64,000 nt of DNA, from contig CAVWAR010000010.1 in the NCBI GenBank assembly GCA_963753075.1, forward strand, positions 231,908-295,907. The letters run 5' to 3'. Origin of the DNA: Prado023 sp963753075. Lineage in GTDB: Bacteria; Actinomycetota; Actinomycetes; S36-B12; CAIYMF01. The notes under the pieces are model-generated. The model was not told the origin of the DNA. It saw nothing but the letters and a program-made list of their open reading frames with translations, and made no database searches. How positions within the stretch are numbered: the stretch's first letter is position 1; each line of letters opens with the position of its first letter. The translations under genes were made by a program, and so were the position numbers. Below, piece after piece: positions 1 through 8,234 of this stretch.

Positions 1-506
1 GCGGCGCTCGATCCGGCCCACCGGTCCCACGTCGCCGGTGGACCTCCACCTTCGGTGGTGCAACAGGCACAAGCCCTTCGACCTAGGAAGCTGTTCGCAG
101 CCCTCCACCGAGCACCCCGTGCGACGCGGGAGTCTCTGTAGTTCAGCGGGCCGCGACCAGCAGGATCCGGGATCCACTTGGTCCGGCCCGGCGCCCCCGA
201 AGCGAATCACGTGCGGCGGATCGGTAGGTTCTTGGGCGTTGGTGCTGCCACGGGGGCGGCACCGGATGGGGCTGCTGTGCCGCCGCCGGCGCAGCCATGA
301 TGGACGCGACTCCGTCCGCCACGGGAGCCGCCAGCAGCACACCGGCGGTGGACGGTCCCGAACGAGCCCGAAGCCGCAGCTGCGCTCGCCCGATGAAAGC
401 CACCGGCGCCACCCCTGCGCCCCGCCCGCCCGCCGAGCTCGCCGAACCCGCGGCGCCGCGCCGAGCTCCCCAATTCGCCGAACCTGCGCCGCGCGACCGG
501 ACCGGG
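1..506. other. No supported gene in the left 506 bases
   Basis: Several overlapping open frames exist on both strands, but they are Arg/Ala/Pro-rich, overlap one another and match no family I recognise, as expected of random frames in high-GC DNA. A minus-strand stretch near 207-473 is Ala/Gly-rich with a low-complexity C-terminus; I do not regard it as a gene. The segment is the 3' flank of the minus-strand oxidoreductase that ends at 507. Confidence 0.4.
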
Positions 507-2264
507 TCAGGCGGTTGGCGTGGCCGCAGCCTCGTCGTCCACCTCGGGTGCGGCGGCGCCAGAGGCTGCGCCATCCGCCCCCGCGGCAGCCTCCTCCTGT
601 GTGGCCGCAGCAGGTTTCGGCTTGCCTCCACCTCCGCGCAGCTGCGATGGCAGCATCCGCTTCGCTGCCGACTTGGCCATGCCGGGCATCAGGGTCGTGC
701 GCATGAGGGTCGTCGCGGTCAGCACCCCGCCGAACATCGCCCCGGCGACGCCGCAGGTGACGATGTCCTGCCCTGTCAGGTAGAGCCCGGGAACTGGGGT
801 CTCGGGCTTCAGGAAGGTCTGCCTGAACCGCTGCGGCGTGTGATCGATCCCGTACAGCTCGCCCCGCTCGTATCCGGCGAAGTGCTGTGTCGTCAGCGGC
901 GTGGAGATCTCGTAGAACGCGACCTTTCCACGAAGCTGGGGCAGCTGCTCGAACAGCGTCTCGAGCATGCGCGTGGCCAGCTCGTCCTTGAAGGCGTCGT
1001 ACTCCTCGGCGCGGTGCTTCCAGCGACTGCCCTCCCAGGCCTGGAACCACTCGAATGGAGCCGCGGTGATGACGTCGACCGCTGCGTGGCCGGGGTTGCG
1101 CCGCTCGAAGTCGGGGTCCTTGGCAGCCGGGAACGAGACGTACACCATCGGCAGGTCCGCTCCGGGGTCGTCCTTGCTCTCGGCGAAGCTGCGGTCGTGG
1201 TCCTCGCTGGGGTAGATCCACAGGTTGTGCCGCGGCAGGTCGAGCGCATCGGCCGTCTCCTCGAAGCCGATGTAGAGGCACAGGTGCGCGATCGAGGGCG
1301 TGACTCCGGCCAGGTCGTCCAACAGGCCGGTCCGCTCAGCGACCTCGCGGGGCAGCAGCCTTGCGACCGTGTTGAGGATACCGGCGTCGCTGATGACGAT
1401 CGGAGCGCGGATGACCTTGCCGTCGGTTGCCATCTCGACGCCGACTGCTCGACCGTCCTCAACCACGATCTGGTTGACCTCGGCATTGATCAGCACGATC
1501 CCGCCGGCCCTCTCGATCACGGGGATGATCGACTCCGCGATCACCGCCGATCCACCGACGGGGTAGTAGCCGCCCCCGAAGTAGTGGCTCGCGACCAGTG
1601 CCTGCATCGCGAAGCTGGATTCGGCCGGGGGGAGCCCGTAGTCGCCGAACTGGGCTGTCAGGACCCCGATCAGCCGCTGATCGTCAGTGAGCTCCTCGAG
1701 CACCTCGCGCGTGGTTCGGTCCGACCACTTGTAGTAATCGCGACGCATCAGCGGACCCGCGACGGTGCCCAGAGGACCGGGAAGAGTCTTCGACAAGTTG
1801 AAGGGCAGGGATGCCGACACGGCCGACTTCACGGCTTCCAGGTACCCGTCAATCGCTGCTTCCTCGGCCGGGAAGCGCGACACCATGTAGTTGCGGAAGT
1901 TGCGGCGGCCCTTGGGGAGGTCGTAGACATCTCCGTCGATGATCACCCGGTCGTAGACATCACCCATGTCGGCCCACTCGATCTTGGCGTCGCTGATGTC
2001 GTCGAGCATCCTGCGGATCGTCGAGCCCGGTGCCATGCCCCCGATGTAGTGGACGCCGACGTCCCAGTCGTAGCCCGGGCGACGGAAGACGTGGGTGTAT
2101 CCGCCCGGGGTGTAGTGCCGTTCGAGGACCAGCACCTTCTTGCCGCCGTGCTTGGCGAGCATCGCCGCGCTGGCCAGCCCGCCGATCCCCGACCCGATGA
2201 CGATGGCGTCGTAGTCCTCGGTGACCGGGTGACGCTTGTACGGCTGGGCAGATCGTCTGCTCAC
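507..2264 (-). CDS. Phytoene desaturase / retinol saturase-type FAD-dependent oxidoreductase
   Basis: Predicted FAD/NAD(P)-binding oxidoreductase of the CrtI/RetSat superfamily, 585 aa, acting on a carotenoid-, retinoid- or other polyisoprenoid-like lipid. The N-terminus has the Rossmann dinucleotide motif GSGIGG (about residues 25-30) followed by the acidic end of beta-2 in LVLERHYTPGGYTH. The C-terminal FAD-contact segment PVPGLYLTGQDIVTCGVAGA lies near residues 495-515. An Ala/Pro-rich tail of about 60 residues follows and is not part of the family fold. I chose the GTG at 2264 because GGAGG sits 6 bases upstream; in-frame codons further upstream run into the divergent regulator promoter. 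The substrate cannot be read from sequence. It diverges from the ArsR/CDF pair, so a shared promoter region is possible, but no functional link to metals is evident. Confidence 0.85.
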   Translation of the reverse strand: MSRRSAQPYKRHPVTEDYDAIVIGSGIGGLASAAMLAKHGGKKVLVLERHYTPGGYTHVFRRPGYDWDVGVHYIGGMAPGSTIRRMLDDISDAKIEWADMGDVYDRVIIDGDVYDLPKGRRNFRNYMVSRFPAEEAAIDGYLEAVKSAVSASLPFNLSKTLPGPLGTVAGPLMRRDYYKWSDRTTREVLEELTDDQRLIGVLTAQFGDYGLPPAESSFAMQALVASHYFGGGYYPVGGSAVIAESIIPVIERAGGIVLINAEVNQIVVEDGRAVGVEMATDGKVIRAPIVISDAGILNTVARLLPREVAERTGLLDDLAGVTPSIAHLCLYIGFEETADALDLPRHNLWIYPSEDHDRSFAESKDDPGADLPMVYVSFPAAKDPDFERRNPGHAAVDVITAAPFEWFQAWEGSRWKHRAEEYDAFKDELATRMLETLFEQLPQLRGKVAFYEISTPLTTQHFAGYERGELYGIDHTPQRFRQTFLKPETPVPGLYLTGQDIVTCGVAGAMFGGVLTATTLMRTTLMPGMAKSAAKRMLPSQLRGGGGKPKPAAATQEEAAAGADGAASGAAAPEVDDEAAATPTA

Positions 2265-2346
2265 CGCGCACCTCCTGCATAGTGGTTGTCGGCGTCTTCC
2301 GATTCTGCCGCACATCGCCCGACCGGGGGTGCCCGGGCTCGACTCT

Positions 2347-2368
2347 TGATAGGTGATGAGCGCTATCA
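2347..2368. promoter_or_regulatory. Probable ArsR-family operator
   Basis: A perfect inverted repeat, TGATAG (2347-2352) and CTATCA (2363-2368), separated by 10 bases, lies 7 bases upstream of the ArsR-type regulator start. SmtB/ArsR sensors typically bind such interrupted AT-containing dyads overlapping their own promoter. Binding by the adjacent regulator is inferred. Confidence 0.55.
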
Positions 2369-2375
2369 TCGGCAG

Positions 2376-2801
2376 ATGACGATGCAGCGTCCGCCACGCG
2401 CCGTGGGGGATCAACCGGCCGAGTCGTCGAACAGCCCCCTCGACGAAGCGGCCCTGGCCTCGGCAGCTGTGCTGTTCCAGGGGTTCGGTGACGTGTCGCG
2501 GTTGGCGATCCTCGTGCACCTGATGCTGGGGGAGCACCGGGTGCGGGATCTGACCGAGCACCTGGGGTTGGCGCAGTCCACAGTGTCGGGGCACCTGCGC
2601 TGCCTGCTCGACTGCGGGCTGGTCCAGGTGCGCCCCCAAGGCAGGTCCTCGGTCTACTCCCTGGCAGCCGAGGCAGGGATCCGCGACGTCCTGGTGGCCG
2701 CCGAGGGGCTGCTCGCCGCAACGGGCAGTGCGGTACTGCTGTGCCCGAGGCGCGCGGCTGACCGGGTGGCCGTGTCCGCGTCCCGGGTCGTGGCGACGTG
2801 A
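2376..2801 (+). CDS. ArsR/SmtB-family metal-sensing repressor, CmtR-like
   Basis: A 141-aa winged-helix regulator. The central HTH covers roughly residues 38-95 (GDVSRLAILVHLML ... LAQSTVSGHLRCLLDCGLV). The recognition-helix exit carries LxCLxDCGLV, the same Cys-x3-Cys placement as the Cd/Pb sensor CmtR, and a further Cys is present near the C-terminus (VLLCPRR), so a thiolate soft-metal site is plausible. The ATG at 2376 starts just after the dyad; a longer upstream frame would run through the operator. The gene ends in a GTGA overlap with the CDF exporter, making a classic sensor-exporter operon: metal binding would release the repressor and allow efflux. Sensor type is an inference from the cysteines. 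Confidence 0.85.
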   Translation: MTMQRPPRAVGDQPAESSNSPLDEAALASAAVLFQGFGDVSRLAILVHLMLGEHRVRDLTEHLGLAQSTVSGHLRCLLDCGLVQVRPQGRSSVYSLAAEAGIRDVLVAAEGLLAATGSAVLLCPRRAADRVAVSASRVVAT

Positions 2802-3727
2802 CCAGCAGCAGCCACGGCCACAGCCATGGCTCCTCGGCGTCGGCCGGTGCCGCGCATCGGGGCCGATTGACCGCGGTGCTGGCGATCACCTTCGGCGTAC
2901 TGATCGCTGAGGTGATCGGGGCCGCGCTCACCGGCAGCCTGGCGCTGCTCGCAGACGCCGGGCACATGGCCACGGACGTGGCGGGGATCCTCCTCGCGGT
3001 GCTGGCGGTGACCTTCGCGTCCCGTCCGGCGACACCGGAGCGCACCTTCGGCTACTACCGGTTGGAGATCCTCGCAGCGGTCCTCAACGCAGTCCTGCTG
3101 TTCGGGGTTGCCCTCGTCATCCTGTTCGAGGCGTGGCAGCGGTGGAGCGATCCGCCGGAGGTCGCCGGTGGGCTCATGCTTGCCTTCGCCACCGTCGGCC
3201 TGGTGGCCAACGTGGCCGGTCTGGCTCTGCTGCGCTCCGGAGCAAAGGCCAGCCTGAACGTCCGCGGGGCCTACCTCGAGGTCTTGGGGGACATGCTCGG
3301 ATCAGTGGCGGTGATCGCGGCCGCGGTGGTGATCGCGGTGACCGGGTGGACGCGCGCCGACGTGGTGGCCTCGGTTCTCGTGGCGCTGATGATCCTGCCC
3401 CGCACGTGGTCGTTGCTCCGGGAGGCGACCGACATCCTGCTGGAGGCGACTCCCCGAGGGGTGGACCTCGTCGCCGTGCGGGAGCACATCCTGAACACCC
3501 CGGGCGTGCTCGACGCGCATGACCTGCACGCGTGGATGATCACGTCAGGGATGCCCGTGCTCTCGGTGCACGTGGTGGTCGCCGACGACGTGCTGGCCGA
3601 CGGCGGTGGCGGCCGGGTCCTCGATGCCCTGGGGGACTGCCTGTCGCACCACTTCGACGTCGAACACTGCACGTTCCAACTCGAACCGGCGGGTCATGTC
3701 GAGCACGAGAACCGCACGCACCCGTGA
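2798..3727 (+). CDS. Cation diffusion facilitator (CDF) metal/proton antiporter, CzcD/ZitB-like
   Basis: A 309-aa inner-membrane exporter of divalent cations. It has a short His-rich N-terminus (SHGHSHGS), then six predicted membrane segments. The TM2 metal site is visible as LADAGHMATD (Asp, His and Asp ligands) and the TM5 site region as LEVLGDMLGSVAVI. The C-terminal cytoplasmic domain (about residues 205-300) has the usual ferredoxin-like CDF fold signature (DLHAWMITSGMPVLSVHVVV). The GTG start overlaps the stop of the regulator by 4 bases (GTGA), implying translational coupling. Substrate is probably Zn, Cd or a related ion; the TM5 first ligand position carries Glu where many family members have His, so specificity is open. 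Confidence 0.9.
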   Translation: MTSSSHGHSHGSSASAGAAHRGRLTAVLAITFGVLIAEVIGAALTGSLALLADAGHMATDVAGILLAVLAVTFASRPATPERTFGYYRLEILAAVLNAVLLFGVALVILFEAWQRWSDPPEVAGGLMLAFATVGLVANVAGLALLRSGAKASLNVRGAYLEVLGDMLGSVAVIAAAVVIAVTGWTRADVVASVLVALMILPRTWSLLREATDILLEATPRGVDLVAVREHILNTPGVLDAHDLHAWMITSGMPVLSVHVVVADDVLADGGGGRVLDALGDCLSHHFDVEHCTFQLEPAGHVEHENRTHP

Positions 3728-3760
3728 GGGGTGGAGCGAACTCCGATCCTGGCCTCAGGG

Positions 3761-3910
3761 TCACCCGGCCTCGGTGGCCCCGCCGAGCCCTGCGCGCGCC
3801 GCGGTGACCAGCTGCTCGGCCACGTGCGGCCACATCGCGGCGGCAACCTCAGGGGCGATCGGGGTCGTGGCGTTGTGGTCGAGGTAGATCGGGCCAGGTC
3901 CGGGCGTCAC
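3761..3910 (-). pseudogene. N-terminal relic of a cysteine desulfurase / class V aminotransferase
   Basis: A 49-codon reading frame encodes PIYLDHNATTPIAPEVAAAM, the very conserved N-terminus of NifS/IscS-type PLP enzymes, then stops after about 49 residues where intact enzymes have about 380. The PLP lysine, substrate arginine and catalytic cysteine loop are all absent. The GTG at 3910 overlaps the stop of the antiporter relic (GTGA), so the two were once co-transcribed. This looks like a 3' deletion that removed most of the gene. Confidence 0.7.
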
Positions 3911-4861
3911 GAGTCAGATGCTTCCGCTGTCGGGGCCAGGCACAGGATCCTGGCCTCGGAATCGCGTCGTCCGCGGAAGGCTGCCCCGATGGTGGCCCTG
4001 TTGGCGATGATCCCGCGCCCGTCGCCGGTGACGATGAACAGTGGCGTTGCCCCCGGCGGGATCTCGGAGCTCTCGATAGTGGCTGGCAGCCAGATCAGGT
4101 CGCCACCGCCGTCGAGGAGCTCCCTGAGCTCTGGGCTGGTCATGTCGGGCCCGAACGCGATGCGCCGGTCTGGGGTCTGGGCCCGCCACCGCTCCTCCAC
4201 ACCTGTCGCTGAGCCCTTGGGGACCGTGGGGATCATGGACACGTTCTTGGCCCCGATGTCGGCACCCACAACCTCCATGGCCACGAGGTCCCGCTCACCG
4301 AGCCCGCTGCCGAAGACCTTGTTCGACAGGTCCTCGATGATCAGCTGCCTGCGCTGCTCGCCGTCGACGACCAGGACGGAGACGCCCGCTTCGCCCAGGG
4401 CCGTGGCCACAGAATGGGCAGCTGGCTGGGGCATGAAGAAGGCAACGCCCTTGGGGGTGCCCTGCCCGACCGTCAGTGCCTGGGCCATGGCCGGCGAGCC
4501 GAAGCGACGCCGTTCGGCAGGTCGAAGATGGCGTTCGCGGCCACTGACCCGACGATCCACGTGATCAGCACCCCGACCGAGACCAGCAGGTAGACCACGG
4601 GGCGGCCTTGGGTGAGCTTCCTGAACTCCAGGTTGAAGCCGGAGTCGAAGAGCAGGAGGGCGACGGCCAGCGTGATTGCTGGATCCAGCGTGTCGCCCAA
4701 CAGCGCCTCCGGGTCAACGAGACCTGTGACTGGCCCTGCGATGATGCCGGCCAGCAGTAGCAGCACGATGGATGGAAGCCGGTCCTGCGGCCCAGCCTCT
4801 GGGCTCCCACCCCGAACACCACGATTGTGCCGAGCGCGATGGTCACCTCGGTCGTGTCCAA
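3907..4861 (-). pseudogene. Decayed Na+/H+ or K+/H+ antiporter (CPA1 type) with internal deletion and frameshift
   Basis: The 5' part starts at the ATG at 4861 (MDTTEVTIALGTIVVFGVGA). Near 4776 the reading must shift frame to continue with the membrane segments PSIVLLLLAGIIAGPVTGL and AITLAVALLLFDSGFNLEF, typical of CPA1 helices 2-4. Near 4505 the protein jumps frame again, directly into a C-terminal TrkA-N-like nucleotide-binding region (SVATALGEAGVSVLVVDGEQ). Most of the 12-helix membrane domain, including the ion-binding aspartates, is missing. With both a deletion and frame changes this is a true pseudogene. The downstream cysteine desulfurase relic overlaps its stop. Confidence 0.75.
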
Positions 4862-5118
4862 CGCTGCTCCTCAGGTCCCCAGGGCTTTCACGGTGTCGGG
4901 CAGAGCGATGGCACACGGTGACGATATCGACCGGGGGTCAGATCACGGCAGCGGAGTGGGCAGCGCGAGCGCTGGTGGGAGGTGCGGCCCGAGGTTGAAC
5001 GCCGCGCAACCGGGCATGGGCGGCACCTACGCTGGCTCGGGTGGCGGCGCTCAGATCGGCCCGACGGCCGGGTCAGCCCGCCCATGCCCTCCGATCGGAT
5101 TCCGGACAAGGACCTGAC

Positions 5119-7422
5119 ATGGCCGACGCTCCCGACCCCACCCCGGCTGACCTCCACGACGTCCGGGCCAGGGAGCTGCTCGCCCGGATGACCCTGCAGG
5201 AGAAGGTCGCCCAGATCGTCGGCCTCTGGGGCGAGGACGGCGGCTCGGCGGTGGCGCCGATGCAGGACGAGATGGTCGCCCCGCGGGACACGGTGGAGAC
5301 GTTCGCCGCGCACGGGCTCGGGCACCTGACCCGGGTCTACGGCACCAGGCCGGTCGATCCCCTCGAGCGGCTCATGTGGCTGCGCGACCTCCAGCGCTGG
5401 TTCCGGACCAGCACCCGGCTGGGCATCCCGGCCCTGGTTCACGAGGAGTGCCTGACCGGCCTCTCCTCATGGCACGCCACCACGTTCCCGACACCGCTGG
5501 CCTGGGGTGCGTCCTTCGACCCGCAGCTCGTTCAGGAGATGGGTGCAGCGATCGGCGACAGCCTGCGCTCCCTGGGTGTCCACCAGGGCCTCGCCCCCGT
5601 GCTCGACGTCATCCGCGACGCGCGCTGGGGGCGGGTGGAGGAGTGCATCAGCGAGGACCCGTACGTGGTCGGCAGCATCGGGACGTCCTTCGTCCGGGGG
5701 TTGCAGGGCGCCGGGGTCATCGCGACCCTCAAGCATTTCGTGGGCTACTCGGCGTCCGGGGCCGGTCGGAACCTCGCCCCAGCCCGTGTCGGACCACGCG
5801 AGCTCGCCGACGTGCTGCTCATCCCCTTCGAGATGGCGGTGCTCGACGGTGGTGCCCGGTCGGTCATGCACTCGTACGCGGAGATCGATGGGCTGCCGGT
5901 CGCCGCTGACCCCGGGTTGCTCACGGGGCTGCTCCGCGACGAGTGGGGCTTCGAGGGAACCGTCGTCGCCGACTACTTCGGCGTGGCCTTCCTGGAGGCC
6001 CTGCACGGCGTGGCCGCTGACCTCGGCGGCGCTGCCGCCCTTGCCCTGGAAGCGGGGGTGGACATCGAGCTGCCGACCGGCAACGCCTACCTGGAGCCGC
6101 TCATCGCCAAGGTGCGCGGTGGTGAGCTCCCCGAGTCACTCGTCGACCGAGCGGTGCTGCGAGCTCTTCGCCAGAAGTCCGAGCTCGGCCTGCTTGACGA
6201 GGATTACGACATTGCTGTCCCCGAGGCCATCGATCTGGATCCGGCCCCGCACCGCGCCATCGCAGCCAGGCTCGCCGAGGAGTCGGTGATACTGCTCGCC
6301 AACGACGGCGTCCTCCCGCTGGCCGGGACTGGGCGGATCGCGGTCATCGGCCCGAACGCCGACCGTTCGCAGGCGCTGTTCGGCTGCTACTCATTCGCCA
6401 ACCACGTCCTGGACCACCACCCCGACGTGCCACTCGGGATCTCGGCACCCACGGTCCTGGAAGCCGTGCGCGCGCAGTGGCCTGAGGCGGACGTCAGCCA
6501 CGCGACCGGCTGCGCGGTGGACGACGACAACCGTTCCGGATTCGCCGGGGCCATCGAGGTGGCAGCGGCGGCTGACCTCGCGGTGGTCGTGGTCGGCGAC
6601 CAGGCCGGACTGTTCGGTCGTGGCACCGTCGGCGAGGGCTGCGACCGCGAGTCACTCGAGCTCCCGGGCGTCCAGCGCGAACTCGTCGAGGCGGTGCTCG
6701 CCACCGGAACACCCGTCGTCCTGGTGCTGCTCACCGGCCGTCCGTATTCGGTGGGCTGGGCACTCGAGCGTTGTCGAGCAGCCGTCCAGGCCTTCTTCCC
6801 CGGCGAGGAGGGATCGGCCGCGATCGCCGGCGTGCTGTCCGGCCGGGTCAACCCATCGGGCCGCCTGCCGGTCAGCCTGCCGCGCTCCGCAGGTGCACAG
6901 CCGTACTCCTACCTGCACCCCCTCCTCGGTGGTCCGACCTCGGTCAGCAGCTTGGACACGACACCCGCTCTGCCCTTCGGCCACGGGTTGTCCTACACCA
7001 GCTTCAGCCACAGCGACCTCACCGCGCACGGCCCGCACGGCGTCGGCCAGGTTCCTGCCGGTGGCACGATCGAGGTGACCGTGCGGACCACCAACACCGG
7101 CGAGCGCCGCGGTGCCGACGTGGTCCAGCTGTACGCCCACGACGTGGTCGGATCAGTCACCCGGCCCAGCGCCCAGCTGCTGGGCTACCAACGGGTGGAC
7201 CTCGAGGCGGGTGAGTCTGCGGTCGTCCGGTTCACCGTGCCCACCACGCGCCTGGCGTTCACCGATCGGGCGATGAGGCGGATCGTCGAGCCCGGCGACG
7301 TCGAGCTGTGGGTCGGTGCCTCCTGCGCGTCCCGCGAGACCAGCACCCGGTTGCAGGTGACCGGACCCGTCCACCACGTGGCAGCGGGCGATTCCCGGAT
7401 GGTGGCCACCGAGCTGGTGTGA
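5119..7422 (+). CDS. Glycoside hydrolase family 3 beta-glucosidase/xylosidase-type enzyme
   Basis: A 767-aa GH3 enzyme predicted to release terminal sugars from beta-linked oligosaccharides with retention of configuration. The (alpha/beta)8 domain (about 10-330) carries the substrate-binding KHF at 205-207 and the nucleophile Asp285 in VVADYFGV. The alpha/beta sandwich domain (about 395-620) is followed by a C-terminal fibronectin-III-like domain (about 680-745, with VVQLYAHD). No signal peptide is visible, so it is probably cytoplasmic. I chose the ATG at 5119, preceded by AAGGACC, because the family core begins about 20 residues later (ARELLARMTLQEKVAQ). No transporter or sugar regulator lies nearby, so the natural glycoside is unknown. 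Confidence 0.92.
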   Translation: MADAPDPTPADLHDVRARELLARMTLQEKVAQIVGLWGEDGGSAVAPMQDEMVAPRDTVETFAAHGLGHLTRVYGTRPVDPLERLMWLRDLQRWFRTSTRLGIPALVHEECLTGLSSWHATTFPTPLAWGASFDPQLVQEMGAAIGDSLRSLGVHQGLAPVLDVIRDARWGRVEECISEDPYVVGSIGTSFVRGLQGAGVIATLKHFVGYSASGAGRNLAPARVGPRELADVLLIPFEMAVLDGGARSVMHSYAEIDGLPVAADPGLLTGLLRDEWGFEGTVVADYFGVAFLEALHGVAADLGGAAALALEAGVDIELPTGNAYLEPLIAKVRGGELPESLVDRAVLRALRQKSELGLLDEDYDIAVPEAIDLDPAPHRAIAARLAEESVILLANDGVLPLAGTGRIAVIGPNADRSQALFGCYSFANHVLDHHPDVPLGISAPTVLEAVRAQWPEADVSHATGCAVDDDNRSGFAGAIEVAAAADLAVVVVGDQAGLFGRGTVGEGCDRESLELPGVQRELVEAVLATGTPVVLVLLTGRPYSVGWALERCRAAVQAFFPGEEGSAAIAGVLSGRVNPSGRLPVSLPRSAGAQPYSYLHPLLGGPTSVSSLDTTPALPFGHGLSYTSFSHSDLTAHGPHGVGQVPAGGTIEVTVRTTNTGERRGADVVQLYAHDVVGSVTRPSAQLLGYQRVDLEAGESAVVRFTVPTTRLAFTDRAMRRIVEPGDVELWVGASCASRETSTRLQVTGPVHHVAAGDSRMVATELV

Positions 7423-7599
7423 GTTGGTCCCATCGGGTTGATGCCAGGACCCCCGGGGGACGGCATCGTCGGCGGCGGTGCGGACCTCGCACCCCTGCAT
7501 ACCGAAGGAGTGCTTGACATTCCACACAAGCAACTGATCCTCGCATTCTTCGCCGACGGGGCCGCCGCTGATGGCGCTGCAGGGGTCTGATCGAGATCC

Positions 7600-7634
7600 G
7601 GTGTCCGTCCTTGGCGACATCTGGGACGGACACC
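7600..7634. terminator. Perfect 11-bp hairpin, possible terminator
   Basis: GGTGTCCGTCC (7600-7610) is repeated in inverted form (GGACGGACACC, 7624-7634) around a 13-base loop. It lies about 180 bases after the GH3 stop. No T-run follows, as is common for actinobacterial terminators; the role is inferred. Confidence 0.4.
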
Positions 7635-7964
7635 ATCCCGGCTCAGGGGATCGTCCGCTTCCCAAGTTCATCGAGGTGCCGTCGTTTCCGTCGCGGACCC
7701 AGAAGGGCGGGGAGGCTCCCCAAGCTGCTTCCTGATGGGCGTTCGCATCGCCGACTCCCAGGAGAAGCGCCCGGCTGGGGCGAGCTCGTGCTGTTGGGGG
7801 ACCTCCTGACCCACTGGGCCACACTGTGGAGCCCGGCGGGTGCCCTGGCCCGAGCCACCGACCAGGATGCAGCACCCAACGGGTACCAGGTGATGATCGT
7901 CCCCGGCGCCGACCGGGTGCTGGTCCTGGCGGTGTTCGTGGCGCTGGACCGCCTGCTGCACTGA
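7611..7964 (+). pseudogene. Possible relic of a LURP-one / scramblase-like protein
   Basis: The last 27 residues of this frame (GYQVMIVPGADRVLVLAVFVALDRLLH) resemble the conserved C-terminal strand and helix of LURP-one/tubby-like proteins, where a PG(Q/A)D motif is followed by a hydrophobic helix. The preceding residues are Arg/Pro-rich and do not match the beta-barrel of that family, so the rest appears lost or frameshifted. The assignment rests on a short motif only. Confidence 0.3.
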
Positions 7965-8234
7965 GGAATGCGTGCAATGGCTCGCCACGTCGACGACCAC
8001 GGCATCGCCCGGTGTGCCACGAGGTCGCCGGTCCGGCGCGCGCCGCGCTCACCAAGCGCCCGGTCCACCCAGCTCAGTGGATCCATCGCCACATCGTTGC
8101 ACCAAGGGATGCACAACAGTGGAGCACCGGGACCTCTGCCCCTAGAAGGGCTGGGCGGTGCCGGCCTAGCGTGATGAGTGGGCCCGAGCGGGTGGCCGCT
8201 TCGACAGGGCCCGAGGAACGGGATGGGGGTTGTC

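Larger units (their letters stand above)
7423..8234. other. Mostly non-coding 812-base gap with a hairpin and a faint gene relic
   Basis: Between the GH3 gene and the FG-GAP gene I see no intact gene. It contains the hairpin at 7600-7634 and a possible LURP-one relic ending at 7964, both listed separately. The last 270 bases before the FG-GAP gene hold no recognisable feature other than the ribosome-binding site. Confidence 0.5.

Noticed and set aside
297..2282. Very long plus-strand open frame opposite the RetSat-type gene
   Set aside because: It is antisense to a well-supported oxidoreductase, shows no domain, and long antisense frames are usual in GC-rich genes.
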